Shown piece by piece: positions 46,610-55,399 of a stretch of DNA of 64,000 nt; position 1 is the stretch's first letter; every line of letters begins with the position of its first letter. The notes under the pieces are model-generated. The model ran no database searches and was not told where the DNA came from. It worked only from the letters and a program-made list of their open reading frames with translations. The position numbers were made by a program, and so were the translations under genes. The stretch is from Streptomyces fulvorobeus (GTDB lineage Bacteria > Actinomycetota > Actinomycetes > Streptomycetales > Streptomycetaceae): NCBI RefSeq assembly GCF_013167895.1, contig NZ_BLWC01000001.1:5890001-5954000 (forward strand), written 5' to 3'.

Positions 46610-48055
46610 GTGGGACGCGACATCACGAAGGTGCTCATGGCCCTGTTCGCCACGCTGGCCGTGCTCACCACCGCAACCCCGGCGCACGCGGCCCCGCCCG
46701 CCTCGCCGGCCGTCACCTTCACCAACCCGGTCGCCGGACAGCGCGCCGATCCGCACGTCTACAGACACACGGACGGCTACTACTACTTCACCGCGACCGT
46801 CCCCGCCTACGACCGGATCGTCATGCGGCGGGCCACCACCCTCCAGGGCCTGTCCACCGCTGCCGAGACCACCATCTGGAGCAGGCACACCAGCGGGGAG
46901 ATGGGTGCGCACATCTGGGCTCCGGAGATCCACTTCATCGGCGGCAAGTGGTACGTCTACTTCGCCGCAGGGTCGACCGGCGACATCTGGAAGATCCGGC
47001 CGTACGTCCTGGAGACCGGCGCGGCCAACCCGCTGACGGGTACCTGGACCGAGAGGGGGCGCATCGCCCTGCCGCTCGACACCTTCTCCCTTGACGCCAC
47101 CACCTTCGTCGTCGGCTCGACCCGCTACCTCTCCTGGGCGCAGAACGACCCGGCGGTGGGCGCGGGGACCAACATCTACCTGGCCAGGATGGCCAACCCC
47201 TGGACGATCAGCGGCAGCCCGGTGATGATCTCCCGGCCGACCTACGCGTGGGAGCGGGTGGGCCACACGGTCAACGAGGGCCCCGCGGTGATCCAGCGCG
47301 GCGGCAGGGTCTTCATGAGCTTCTCCGCCAGCGCCACCGACAGCAACTACTGCCTCGGCCTGCTCACCGCCTCGGCGGGCGCCGACCTGATGAACCCGGG
47401 GTCATGGGCCAAGAACCCGAACCCGGTGTTCACCAGCAACGCCGCCACCGGCCAGTACGGCCCAGGGCACAACACCTTCACCACGTCCGAGGACGGCAAG
47501 TCGGACGTCCTCGTCTACCACGACCGCGACTACAAGGACATCAGCGGTGACCCGCTCAACGATCCCAACCGCCGCACCCGCTTCCAGAAGCTCTACTGGA
47601 ACGCGGACGGCACGCCCAACTTCGGCATTCCGGTCGCCGACGGGGCCACCCCCGTCCGCTTCTCCTCCTTCAACCTTCCCGACCGGTACATCCGGCACCG
47701 GGAGTTCCGCGCGAGGCTCGAAGCGAACGTGACCAACCTCGCGGACTCGCAGTTCCGCGTCGTCGCCGGCCTCGCCGGCAGCGGCACCGTCTCCCTCGAA
47801 TCGGCCAACTTCCCCGGCTACTACCTCCGGCACAGGAACCACGAGGTGTGGGTGGAGAAGAACGACGGCACGACGGCCTTCGGGCACGACGCCGGCTTCC
47901 ACCGCCGGCCTGGCCTCGCCGACACGACCGCCGGTGTCTCCTTCGAGTCGTACAACTTCCCCGGCCGCTACCTGCGTCACTACGAACACGCGCTGGTGAC
48001 GCAGCCCGCGGAGACGACGACCGCCAAGGCGGACGCGACGTTCCACGCCCAGTAG
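46610..48055 (+). CDS. Secreted GH43 exo-1,5-alpha-L-arabinofuranosidase-like enzyme with CBM42
   Basis: The preferred start is GTG 46610, because AAGGAGAGG lies just upstream; ATG 46583, overlapping the previous stop, is an alternative. The protein has about 481 residues with signal peptide ITKVLMALFATLAVLTTATP. The propeller shows NPVAGQRADPHVYRHTDGYY, GEMGAHIWAPEIHFIGGKWY and HTVNEGPAVIQRGGR, resembling the GH43_26 exo-arabinofuranosidases. The C-terminus (about 345-480) has three FNLPDRYIRH-type repeats of CBM42, which bind arabinofuranose side chains. It complements the CBM13 enzyme upstream in debranching or shortening arabinan. Confidence 0.9.
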   Translation: MGRDITKVLMALFATLAVLTTATPAHAAPPASPAVTFTNPVAGQRADPHVYRHTDGYYYFTATVPAYDRIVMRRATTLQGLSTAAETTIWSRHTSGEMGAHIWAPEIHFIGGKWYVYFAAGSTGDIWKIRPYVLETGAANPLTGTWTERGRIALPLDTFSLDATTFVVGSTRYLSWAQNDPAVGAGTNIYLARMANPWTISGSPVMISRPTYAWERVGHTVNEGPAVIQRGGRVFMSFSASATDSNYCLGLLTASAGADLMNPGSWAKNPNPVFTSNAATGQYGPGHNTFTTSEDGKSDVLVYHDRDYKDISGDPLNDPNRRTRFQKLYWNADGTPNFGIPVADGATPVRFSSFNLPDRYIRHREFRARLEANVTNLADSQFRVVAGLAGSGTVSLESANFPGYYLRHRNHEVWVEKNDGTTAFGHDAGFHRRPGLADTTAGVSFESYNFPGRYLRHYEHALVTQPAETTTAKADATFHAQ

Positions 48056-48100
48056 GGACGCCCGGGCCCACCGCCGGTGCCGTTCGCCTTGTGGCGGGTA

Positions 48101-48145
48101 GTCGAGCAGGGCGTGCACGGAGCAACCGTGCACGCCCTGCTCGAC
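48101..48145 (+). terminator. Strong terminator after the GH43 operon
   Basis: Perfect 20-bp arms (48101-48120 and 48126-48145) flank a 5-base AGCAA loop, 45 bases after the stop. Confidence 0.85.
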
Positions 48146-48355
48146 GGGGGAGCAGCTGCCCCGGAACAGTCATGGCGCTCCTGGCCCTGCCGGACGAAGA
48201 CACACCGCAGGCCGCCTGTCGGCCGGAGCCTGTCCGTGATCCCCTCGGCGCCCGCTCGCGCGACATGGCCGCGGGACCGGATTGCTCCGGTACCTCACGG
48301 GGCAGCCGTATGCAATCTTGGATGTCAGGGGGGACAGCGGCATGAGGAGGCTCGG

Positions 48356-49393
48356 TTGCGTCTCAGTCACAGTCGGCCCACCGATCCGGGCTACACCCGG
48401 AGACGGCATGGGCGGGGCTTCAGCTACCTCGATGCGCACGGACTGCCCCTCCGCGACCCCGCGGAGCTGGACCGGATCGAGGCGCTGACCATTCCGCCTG
48501 CCTGGCGGGACGTCTGGATCTGCCGCCGGGCCGGCGGGCACCTCCAGGCCGTGGGCACCGACGCCGCCGGCCGCCGGCAGTACCTGTACCACCCGCAGTT
48601 CCGGGCCGAGCAGGAGCAGGCGAAACACGGGCGCGTACTGGAGGTCGCCGAGCGGCTGCCCAGGGTGCGCGAAGCGGTCGAAGCGCACCTGAGCGACCGG
48701 GGGCTCACCCGCCGACGCGTGCTGGCGACCGCGGTACGCCTGCTCGACCTGGGGTTCTTCCGGATCGGCAGCGACCGCTACACGGACCTGAACAACAGCT
48801 ACGGCCTGACCACACTGCTGCGGGGGCACTCACGCTGCGGGGCCGGGGAAGTGGTCTTCACCTACCCCGGAAAGCACAGCAAGGAGCAGATCCAGGCCGT
48901 GGTCGATCCCCCCACCTGCCGCAGCCTGACATCCCTGCTGCGCCGGCGCGGAGGAGGAGACCGCCTGCTCGCCTACTGGGAGCGCCCCGAGTGGCACGAG
49001 GTGAGCGGCGCCGACGTCAATGCCTACCTCAAGGAGCAGGCGGGGCTGGAGATCACCGCGAAGGACTTCCGTACCTGGCACGGCACGGTGATGGCCGCTG
49101 TCGCCCTGGCCGTCTCGCAGGGCGCCGCCCGCAGCGAGACCGCCCGCCGCCGCGCCATCGCCCGGGCGGTGCGGGAGGTCTCCGGCTACCTCGGCAACAC
49201 TCCGGCGGTCTGCCGTGCCTCCTACATCAACCCGTCCGTCATCGAACTGTACGAGGAGGGCATCACCGTCGCGGCCGTCCTGCCGCACCTCGGCGCCGAA
49301 GGGACGTACGGCACGCCTGCCACGCAGGGCGCTGCCGAGCGGGCGGTGCTGCAGATGCTGCGGACCGGGCGGGCACCGGTGGCGTCGGACTGA
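48356..49393 (+). CDS. Type IB DNA topoisomerase
   Basis: TTG 48356 is preferred because GAGGAGG lies five bases upstream; it gives 345 residues, typical for bacterial poxvirus-like topoisomerase IB. The N-terminal domain has FSYLDAHGLPLRDPAELDRI, the catalytic domain RIGSDRYTDLNNSYGLTTLL with its Arg, VVFTYPGKHSKEQ with the Lys, and KDFRTWHGTVMA. The nucleophile Tyr290 is in CRASYINPSVIE. The enzyme relaxes supercoils through a 3'-phosphotyrosine intermediate without ATP. It stands alone in a carbohydrate region, preceded by a strong terminator. Confidence 0.93.
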   Translation: MRLSHSRPTDPGYTRRRHGRGFSYLDAHGLPLRDPAELDRIEALTIPPAWRDVWICRRAGGHLQAVGTDAAGRRQYLYHPQFRAEQEQAKHGRVLEVAERLPRVREAVEAHLSDRGLTRRRVLATAVRLLDLGFFRIGSDRYTDLNNSYGLTTLLRGHSRCGAGEVVFTYPGKHSKEQIQAVVDPPTCRSLTSLLRRRGGGDRLLAYWERPEWHEVSGADVNAYLKEQAGLEITAKDFRTWHGTVMAAVALAVSQGAARSETARRRAIARAVREVSGYLGNTPAVCRASYINPSVIELYEEGITVAAVLPHLGAEGTYGTPATQGAAERAVLQMLRTGRAPVASD

Positions 49394-50158
49394 GCCACGC
49401 CAGACGGTTACGTGCGGCGAGCCGGCCGCCCCGGGGGCGGACAGGGGTGAGTTCGGTGCACAGACATGAGAGCGCTTGCTGTCAGCGTTGCCGCCTCCGC
49501 GCGGCGCGACGCGTGCTCATGCGGAGGCGAGACGTCGGCGGCCAGCAACGCAATCTCTCCGAGTCTCCACGGTGTCGGTCCTGGGAGACATGCCCAGTTC
49601 CCGTGACCGCTCAGGGACGGTGCAGGGGTCGTAATGGGTCGTATGCGCAGAGGCGACCGGTCGGCGAGCCGTCGCGGTGCAGGCCACCATCCACGCCCGT
49701 GAACTGCAATCATCCAGGTTCCGGCCTCGGTGGAGAGAGGCGCGCGCCACCGGGGCGCGCCCTCCGTGGCCAGGGCGGCGTCGGGCGTCCCGCACCCCCT
49801 CCGGGCGCCCGCCACCGACGCCTCCGGCCGGCCCGAGGCCGCAACGGCCCACGGGAGAGGGGGAGTCCGTCCCTCCGGAAAGCGCCGGGAGCCTTGTCAG
49901 TCCAACTCGCGCAGCCCTATGCTGCGCGGGCAGAAAGCGCTTTCTCGCTCAGGCTCCCGTGCGTCGGTGCATGAGCCGCTACCGAGCCGGACAGGGCGGG
50001 CGCGGCGCGACAGTTCCACCTGATTCACCTGTACGAGCCCTCGGATACGGGGGAAGCAGGACCGCCAGGCGACACGGCGGCGGTCCGTAGGACCGCCTGA
50101 CATGTCCACGGCGGTCGTGTGCGATACCTGATGTGCGAAGAGGAATGGGGAGACCAGG
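49394..50158. other. Long intergenic region upstream of the pectate lyase
   Basis: No convincing gene was found in this 765-base region. A 46-codon frame from ATG 49466 has no ribosome site. Several short inverted repeats occur near 49575-49600, and a perfect operator-like palindrome lies at 49932-49945. Confidence 0.45.
49932..49945 (+). promoter_or_regulatory. Operator-like palindrome AGAAAGCGCTTTCT
   Basis: AGAAAGCGCTTTCT is a perfect 14-bp palindrome, about 214 bases before the pectate lyase start. The GCGC-centred shape resembles LacI-family operators of Streptomyces carbohydrate genes. Confidence 0.55.
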
Positions 50159-51710
50159 ATGAGACGACCATTCGTACTCCGACTCTGTGCGGCGCTGGCC
50201 ACGATGTCACTCGCGGCGGTGGGCGGTGTGATCATCGCGACGCCTGAGGCTTCGGCGGCGACCGGCACGGCCACCGGCTACGCGACCCAGAACGGTGGGA
50301 CCACCGGCGGCGCCGGTGGGCAGACGGTGCGTGCCACCACGGGGACCGCGATCCACGCGGCTCTGTGCGGCCGGGCGAGCAGCAGCACCCCGATCACCAT
50401 CCAGGTGGAGGGGACCATCAACCACGGCAACACGGCCAAGGTGTCGGGTACCAGTTGCAGTACCGCGGCCGGCGTGATCGAACTCAAGCAGATCAGCAAC
50501 GTGACGATCGTCGGTGTCGGCAGCGGAGCGGTCTTCGACCAGCTCGGCATCCACATCCGCGACTCCCGCAACATCATCATCCAGAACGTGACGGTCCGGA
50601 ACGTCAAGAAGTCCGGGTCGCCCATCTCCAACGGTGGTGACGCCATCGGTATGGAGAGCAACGTCCGCAACATCTGGGTGGACCACACGACCCTTGAGGC
50701 GTCGGGCGGGGAGTCGGAGGGGTATGACGGCCTCTTCGACATGAAGGACAACACCCAGTACGTCACCCTGTCCTACAGCACGCTGCGCAACTCCGGCCGG
50801 GGCGGCCTCATCGGTTCGAGCGAGACCGAGCTCTCGAACGGCTTCGTCACGTTCCACCACAACCTCTACGAGAACATCGACTCCCGTGCGCCCCTGCTGC
50901 GTGGCGGCATCGCCCACATGTACAACAACTACTACCTCAAGCTCAACGAGTCCGGCATCAACTCCCGTGCCGGGGCCCGCGCCAAGGTGGACAACAACTA
51001 CTTCAAGGACTCCAAGGACGTCCTGGGCACCTTCTACACCGACGCGGCCGGTTACTGGCAGGTCAGCGGCAACACCTTCGACAACGTGACCTGGTCGAGC
51101 CGCAGCAGCGACCACAACCCCGCCGGTCCCAACCCGCAGTCGAACACCACCGTCAGCATCCCGTACGCCTACACCCTCGACGCGGCGAGCTGTGTGCCGG
51201 CCGTCGTGGGCCAGACCGCGGGCGCCAACAAGGGGCTGAAGGTATCGGACGGCAGTTGCTCGCCCCAGACGCCGACGCCGACCCCCACGCCGACCGACCC
51301 CACGCCCACACCGACCCCGCCCACCCCGGGGCCGACCCCGCCCGGCGGAACCAACCTCAGCATCGGGGCGGGCGCCGACGGTTCCGGCAAGGCCGACGGG
51401 ACGAGCTACGGCAACGTGCGCGACGGTGACATGAACACCTACTGGTCTCCGGCCGGTCCGACCGGTTCGATCTCGGTCAAGTGGGGGTCCGCCACCGCGG
51501 TCTCCACGGTCAACATCCGGGAGGCGGCGGGATCCACGGGCAGCATCGGCGCCTTCAAGCTGATCAACGCGGACACCGGTGCCGTCCTGGCCTCCGGTTC
51601 GCGGGGGGCGTCATCACCTTCCCCCGGACCTCGCTGAGCAAGATCACGTTCCAGATCACCAGCTCGACGGGTACCCGAAGGTCGCCGAGTTCGAGACGTA
51701 CGCAGGCTAG
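50159..51710 (+). pseudogene. Secreted PL1 pectate lyase with C-terminal carbohydrate-binding domain (two C-terminal frameshifts)
   Basis: ATG 50159 begins a signal peptide (LRLCAALATMSLAAVGGVII). The parallel beta-helix of polysaccharide lyase family 1 has the PelC signature VRNIWVDHTTLEAS, YDGLFDMKDNTQYVTLSY, FVTFHHNLYENIDSRAPLLR and YNNYYLKLNESGINSRAGAR. A Thr-Pro linker (about 370-395) leads to a discoidin-like domain starting NLSIGAGADGSGKADGTSYG. The catalytic part is intact. Single-base losses near 51597-51607 and 51673-51675 break the last 40 residues, whose real path is GVITFPRTSLSKITFQITSS and KVAEFETYAG. Corrected length is 517 residues. It cleaves polygalacturonate by calcium-dependent elimination. 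Confidence 0.9.
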
Positions 51711-51715
51711 CCGCC

Positions 51716-51771
51716 CGCCCCAGACGCCCCCGACCGGCCGTTCCACGGTCCGGCCGGGGGCGTCTGGGGCG
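51716..51771 (+). terminator. Bidirectional terminator between pectate lyase and YihY genes
   Basis: 22-bp arms (51716-51737 and 51750-51771) pair with one mismatch around a 12-base loop between converging genes. Confidence 0.75.
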
Positions 51772-51886
51772 GTCAGGCCACCGGCTCCCCGGCGACGTCG
51801 GTCCCGACGGTCTCACGCGGGGGGACTCGGCCATCCGCGCCCGCTGTACGGCGGAGAGGGCGCGGACCATGAGGGCGGCGGCCACC

Positions 51887-52903
51887 TCAGCGTTCGTCCC
51901 CGCCGGGTTCCCTCCGGGGCTCGGCCGTGCCCATGGCCCGCTGGTCCTCATCCGTCCACTTGCGGGTGTCGCGCGGTTCGACGTAAGGCTCCTGGTCCGG
52001 GGCGTGACCGGCGAGCACCGCTCGTTCCCGTGCCATCTCCGCGTCGAACTCCAGCCCCAACAGGATCGCCAGGTTGGTGATCCACAACCAGACCAGGAAG
52101 ATGATGACACCGGCCAGTGCGCCGTACGTCTTGTTGTAGGAGCCGAAGTTGGCCACGTAGAAGGCGAACGCGGCCGAGGCGACCATCCAGATGAGCAGGG
52201 CGAGCAGGCTTCCCAGTGAGACGAACCTGAAGCCGCGGTCCTTGGCGTTCGGCGCCGCCCAGTACAGGACCGCGAGCATGATCGCGACGAGCAGCACGAG
52301 CACCGGCCACTTGGCGATGGACCAGACGGTCAGGGCAGTGTCGCCCACGCCCAGAGCCGTACCGATCTGACGGGCGATTCCGCCCGACAGGACGACGATC
52401 AGGGCACTCACACAGGCCAGGACCATCAGGACCAGTGTCAGCCCGACGCGTACGGGCAGCACCTTCCAGGCCGGACGGCCTTCGGGGATGTCGTAGACGA
52501 CGTTGGAGGCGCGGATGAAGGCCGCGATGTATCCGGAAGCCGACCACAGCGCACCGAGCAGACCGACGATCGCCAGGACGGAGCTGGTTCCGCCGGTGGA
52601 CTGCAACTGGGTCACCGCATTGGTGATCACGTCGCGGGCCGCACCGGGAGCGAGCTTCTGGATGTTGTCCAGCACGGTCCGGGTGGCGGACTCGCCCGCG
52701 ATGCCCAGCAGGGCGACGAGGACCAGGAGGGCGGGAAACAGGGCCAGGATGCCGTAGTACGTCAGGGCGGCGGCCCGGTCGGTCAGTTCGTCGCGCTTGA
52801 ACTCCTTGACCGTGCGCTTGAGCACCTGCGTCCACGACGCCTTGGGGACCTCGGTCGGCGAGTGGGGCGCTCTGCCGGGGCCCTCGGAGTGTTCTGCTGA
52901 CAT
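51887..52903 (-). CDS. YihY/BrkB family inner-membrane protein
   Basis: ATG 52903, with AGGTGAG upstream, gives 338 residues. The family pattern is clear: an N-terminal FKRDELTDRAAALTYYGILA just before the first helix, then ALFPALLVLVALLGIAG, SGYIAAFIRASNVVYDIPEG and VGLTLVLMVLACVSALIVVL. Later helices are LALLIWMVASAAFAFYVANF and GVIIFLVWLWITNLAILLG. YihY proteins (once called ribonuclease BN) have six transmembrane helices and uncertain function. Upstream on the same strand lie the DUF3618 and holin-like genes, but a gap of 125 bases separates them, so it may be its own unit. Confidence 0.92.
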   Translation of the reverse strand: MSAEHSEGPGRAPHSPTEVPKASWTQVLKRTVKEFKRDELTDRAAALTYYGILALFPALLVLVALLGIAGESATRTVLDNIQKLAPGAARDVITNAVTQLQSTGGTSSVLAIVGLLGALWSASGYIAAFIRASNVVYDIPEGRPAWKVLPVRVGLTLVLMVLACVSALIVVLSGGIARQIGTALGVGDTALTVWSIAKWPVLVLLVAIMLAVLYWAAPNAKDRGFRFVSLGSLLALLIWMVASAAFAFYVANFGSYNKTYGALAGVIIFLVWLWITNLAILLGLEFDAEMARERAVLAGHAPDQEPYVEPRDTRKWTDEDQRAMGTAEPRREPGGDER

Positions 52904-53028
52904 ACAGCTCACCTGCCTGTCATCGGGGGTGTGTGACACCGCGATCCCCCCCCGCGCCCGGGAGAGAGGTGCCTCCGCCGTCCCGACGGGCGGCGGAGGC
53001 ACCTCCCGGCTCCGGCCTGAGGAGCCCG

Positions 53029-53700
53029 TCAGCCGGTGTTCCGGCCGGTCCTGTCGCGCGCCTCCTGGGCGGCTTCCTGTCCGGTCTGCCGGAGCCCGGC
53101 GGCGGCGTCCTGGCCGGACTCCCGGGCCTGTTGAGCGGTGGCGTCGACCGCGTCCCTCGCGGCCTCCTTGAGCGACTCCGCGGCCTCGGCGGCCGGCTGG
53201 CGCATCTCTTCCTTGATGTCCTGCGCCGACTGCTTGAGGGGCTGGAGCAGTTCATCGGAGTGCTCGCCGATGCGCGAGCCCAGCCGTTCCTCGGCCTTGG
53301 TGGCGGGGAAGAGAGCGGCGGCGAGCATCCCCGCGCCGAAGGCGATGACGCCTGCGGCCAGCGGACTGCCCTGCGTCCGCTGCGCGACCTGGCCTGGCGT
53401 GGCGCGGACGGACGCGCCCACCTGTTCGGCGGTCTGCCGTACCGTCGCGCCCGCCTGTCCGGCGGTCTCGCTCGTGCTCTCGGCGATCCCGTGCAGATGT
53501 CCGCTCGTCGAATCCCGAGTGTCGTTCGCCGCACCCATCACGCGCTCCTTGAGGCCGGTCAGCCGGTGCTGCGCGGCGTCGGCCTTCCGCCGCGCGACCT
53601 TACTCGGCGTCACCTTGTCCGCGAGGCGGTCCACGTTGTGGGCCAGATGGGCCCTGGTGTACTCCGCCTCGGTCTTCAGCTCGTCGGGTTGCGCGCCCAT
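53029..53700 (-). CDS. DUF3618 family protein
   Basis: The 223-residue protein has an N-terminal DUF3618 core (ELKTEAEYTRAHLAHNVDRL, ADKVTPSKVARRKADAAQ), an amphipathic helical middle and one transmembrane segment (SPLAAGVIAFGAGMLAAALF, about 112-131). The C-terminal half is Ala/Glu/Gln-rich and probably coiled coil. Its start overlaps the 3' end of the holin-like gene by 25 bases, which indicates translational coupling. The family is widespread in Actinobacteria next to phage-holin-like membrane proteins, and its function is unknown. A role at the membrane or envelope is inferred. Confidence 0.85.
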   Translation of the reverse strand: MGAQPDELKTEAEYTRAHLAHNVDRLADKVTPSKVARRKADAAQHRLTGLKERVMGAANDTRDSTSGHLHGIAESTSETAGQAGATVRQTAEQVGASVRATPGQVAQRTQGSPLAAGVIAFGAGMLAAALFPATKAEERLGSRIGEHSDELLQPLKQSAQDIKEEMRQPAAEAAESLKEAARDAVDATAQQARESGQDAAAGLRQTGQEAAQEARDRTGRNTG

Positions 53701-54125
53701 CGGGCGTCCTCCTTCAGGGATTCGGTTGTCCGCTCGGGGCCCCGTACCGTGCGCAGGCGTGCCTTGCCCGTCACGAAGAGAACGGCTGCCACGAGCGCCC
53801 AGAACGCCGTCACGATGAGAGCGGCCCAGGCGAGGTCGACCACGTGTGCCAGGCCGAAGATCGCGGCCAGACTGCCCAGCAGCACCGCCAGGTGCCCCGC
53901 GTAGCCGGCGCCCGCGAGCATGCCCGCGGCCTTGCCGGCCTTGGTGCTCTCCTGCTTGATCTCTGCCTTCGCCAGCTCGATCTCGGTGCGGACGAGACGC
54001 GAGAGATCCTTGCTGATCTCACCGACCAGCTCTCCGACGGAGGGGTCCGATGACGGCGCCAGGGTGGAGGGAGTGGCTCCGGTGCCCGGCCCGGCGACGG
54101 CGTCCTGCGAGGAGTGAATAGACAT
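53676..54125 (-). CDS. Phage-holin-like membrane protein (actinobacterial holin superfamily III)
   Basis: ATG 54125 gives 149 residues. An acidic N-terminus precedes VGELVGEISKDLSRLVRTEI, a conserved amphipathic stretch, and ELAKAEIKQESTKAGKAAGM. Two transmembrane helices (AGHLAVLLGSLAAIFGLAHV and AALIVTAFWALVAAVLFVTG) follow. The name comes from a phage holin family, but host copies such as this accompany DUF3618 genes and are not part of a prophage. It overlaps the DUF3618 gene. The downstream tail after the second helix is basic (KARLRTVRGPERTTESLKED). Confidence 0.85.
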   Translation of the reverse strand: MSIHSSQDAVAGPGTGATPSTLAPSSDPSVGELVGEISKDLSRLVRTEIELAKAEIKQESTKAGKAAGMLAGAGYAGHLAVLLGSLAAIFGLAHVVDLAWAALIVTAFWALVAAVLFVTGKARLRTVRGPERTTESLKEDARWARNPTS

Positions 54126-54137
54126 GACTCATCCCCC

Positions 54138-54851
54138 TTATGGCTGCCGCTGATCGGGATCGATCGGGTCCGGGTAGGGGCCGGCCACCGGAACCGGTCC
54201 CGGCGTCGTCACACTCCCGCCGTAGGACGGGGTGCTCGGCGGTGGTGCATGGCGGTCGCCCGGACCGCCCGCCTCGTAGGCGTACGGGGGACCCGGAGCC
54301 TGCGCCCGGTCGGTACCGCCGGGGGACGGGGTCCCGGAGCCGCCGCCGCTGTCGGCCGACTTGATGCCCTTGCCGATCCTGGCGACCGCGAAGCCGGCGA
54401 GTGCGGCACCCGCGAGAAACGCTCCGGGGCGGCGCCGGGCGAACTCCTGGAGGTCGCCCATGAGCCCCTCGGGGCCCCGGCTCTCCAGATGAGCAGCCAC
54501 GCGCTGCCCACGGTCCGCGATCTGGCGCACCGCCGACGCCGCCGAGGAGTCCTCCTTGGCGTTGTCACTCATGTCCCGCAATTCGTCGGAGAGCCGTCGT
54601 ATGCTCTCCGCCACGCGCTGTGTCTGGGAACTGGCCTGGTCCTGGAGCCGGTCGCGCAGTTCGCCCGCGAGGTCCTGGGCCTTGGCCGCCGCCTCACCCG
54701 CGACACCGGCCGCCTGCTCCCTGGCGGTCCCGGCCGTTTCGGTGGCCTTCTCGCCCACCAGCCCGGCGCCCTCGCCGACCTTGTCGCGCGCGGTCCGCGC
54801 GACCGTCGCCGACTCCTCGTTTCCACGGCTAGAACCGTCGAAGTCACTCAA
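54138..54851 (-). CDS. Ala/Arg-rich helical membrane-associated protein, first gene of the DUF3618 operon
   Basis: ATG 54851 gives 237 residues, 12 bases upstream of the holin-like gene. The N-terminal half is a long amphipathic helix with repeated GE/GEKATETAGTAREQAAGVAG units, like apolipoprotein or LEA-type repeats. A short hydrophobic segment, RPGAFLAGAALAGFAVARIG (about 147-166), may anchor the protein. The C-terminus is Pro/Gly/Tyr-rich and disordered (PPYAYEAGGPGDRHAPPPST). No enzyme motif is visible. Linkage with the next two genes suggests a three-component membrane assembly. Confidence 0.75.
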   Translation of the reverse strand: MSDFDGSSRGNEESATVARTARDKVGEGAGLVGEKATETAGTAREQAAGVAGEAAAKAQDLAGELRDRLQDQASSQTQRVAESIRRLSDELRDMSDNAKEDSSAASAVRQIADRGQRVAAHLESRGPEGLMGDLQEFARRRPGAFLAGAALAGFAVARIGKGIKSADSGGGSGTPSPGGTDRAQAPGPPYAYEAGGPGDRHAPPPSTPSYGGSVTTPGPVPVAGPYPDPIDPDQRQP

Positions 54852-55399
54852 TGTTCCTCCTCGGTCGGCTCTTCATCTCGTGATGTCGTGATCACGTCGC
54901 CCACTGCGGGCGTCTCTTCCATGATGACCACCGTGACGACATGCGCCACATGGGATGGTTTCGCCCAGGACAGGAGCGGACCAGGTCCATTCCCTGTGCG
55001 CCGGCGCCGCGCCGCATCGGCTCGCCGACCGATGCGCTGATCACTGCGGTGCCGCACGCGGGCACACGACTGCCGCGTGCCCACCCGGGCGGCGGGACCC
55101 GGCGGAACTCCACCGACCCCGCCGGACATCCCTTCCGGTCATCAGACGCTGTGTCGGGGGGCCTGTGACCTCAGCCCACCTCCCAGCGCCGTTCGTCCTG
55201 CGGGTTCCCCTCGCACGCTGTGACAAACGGACGATCTTTTCGCTGTTTCTCAGGGATATCAGGACAGTTTCCGGGGGAAAACGACCATTCTCTCCGTCCG
55301 CTGTTGATCTTTGCGTATTCTGCGCACCGCGCGATCCATCACGCGATTTCCTTGTCCACACCGCTTCTGCGCACGGATGCGCACTCGAGAAGGCAGAGA
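54852..55399. other. Divergent promoter region between the helical-protein operon and the GH6 gene
   Basis: This 548-base region has no recognisable gene. The part nearest GH6 (55210-55330) is relatively AT-rich and fits a promoter. No GCGC-centred cellulase operator was seen. Confidence 0.45.

Noticed and set aside
49466..49606. A 46-codon frame beginning MRALAVSVAASARR
   Set aside because: No ribosome site at usable spacing and no conserved context for a leader peptide or peptide antibiotic.
53676..54125. Possible prophage because of a holin-like gene
   Set aside because: No other phage gene is nearby, and this family occurs as a chromosomal actinobacterial protein beside DUF3618.
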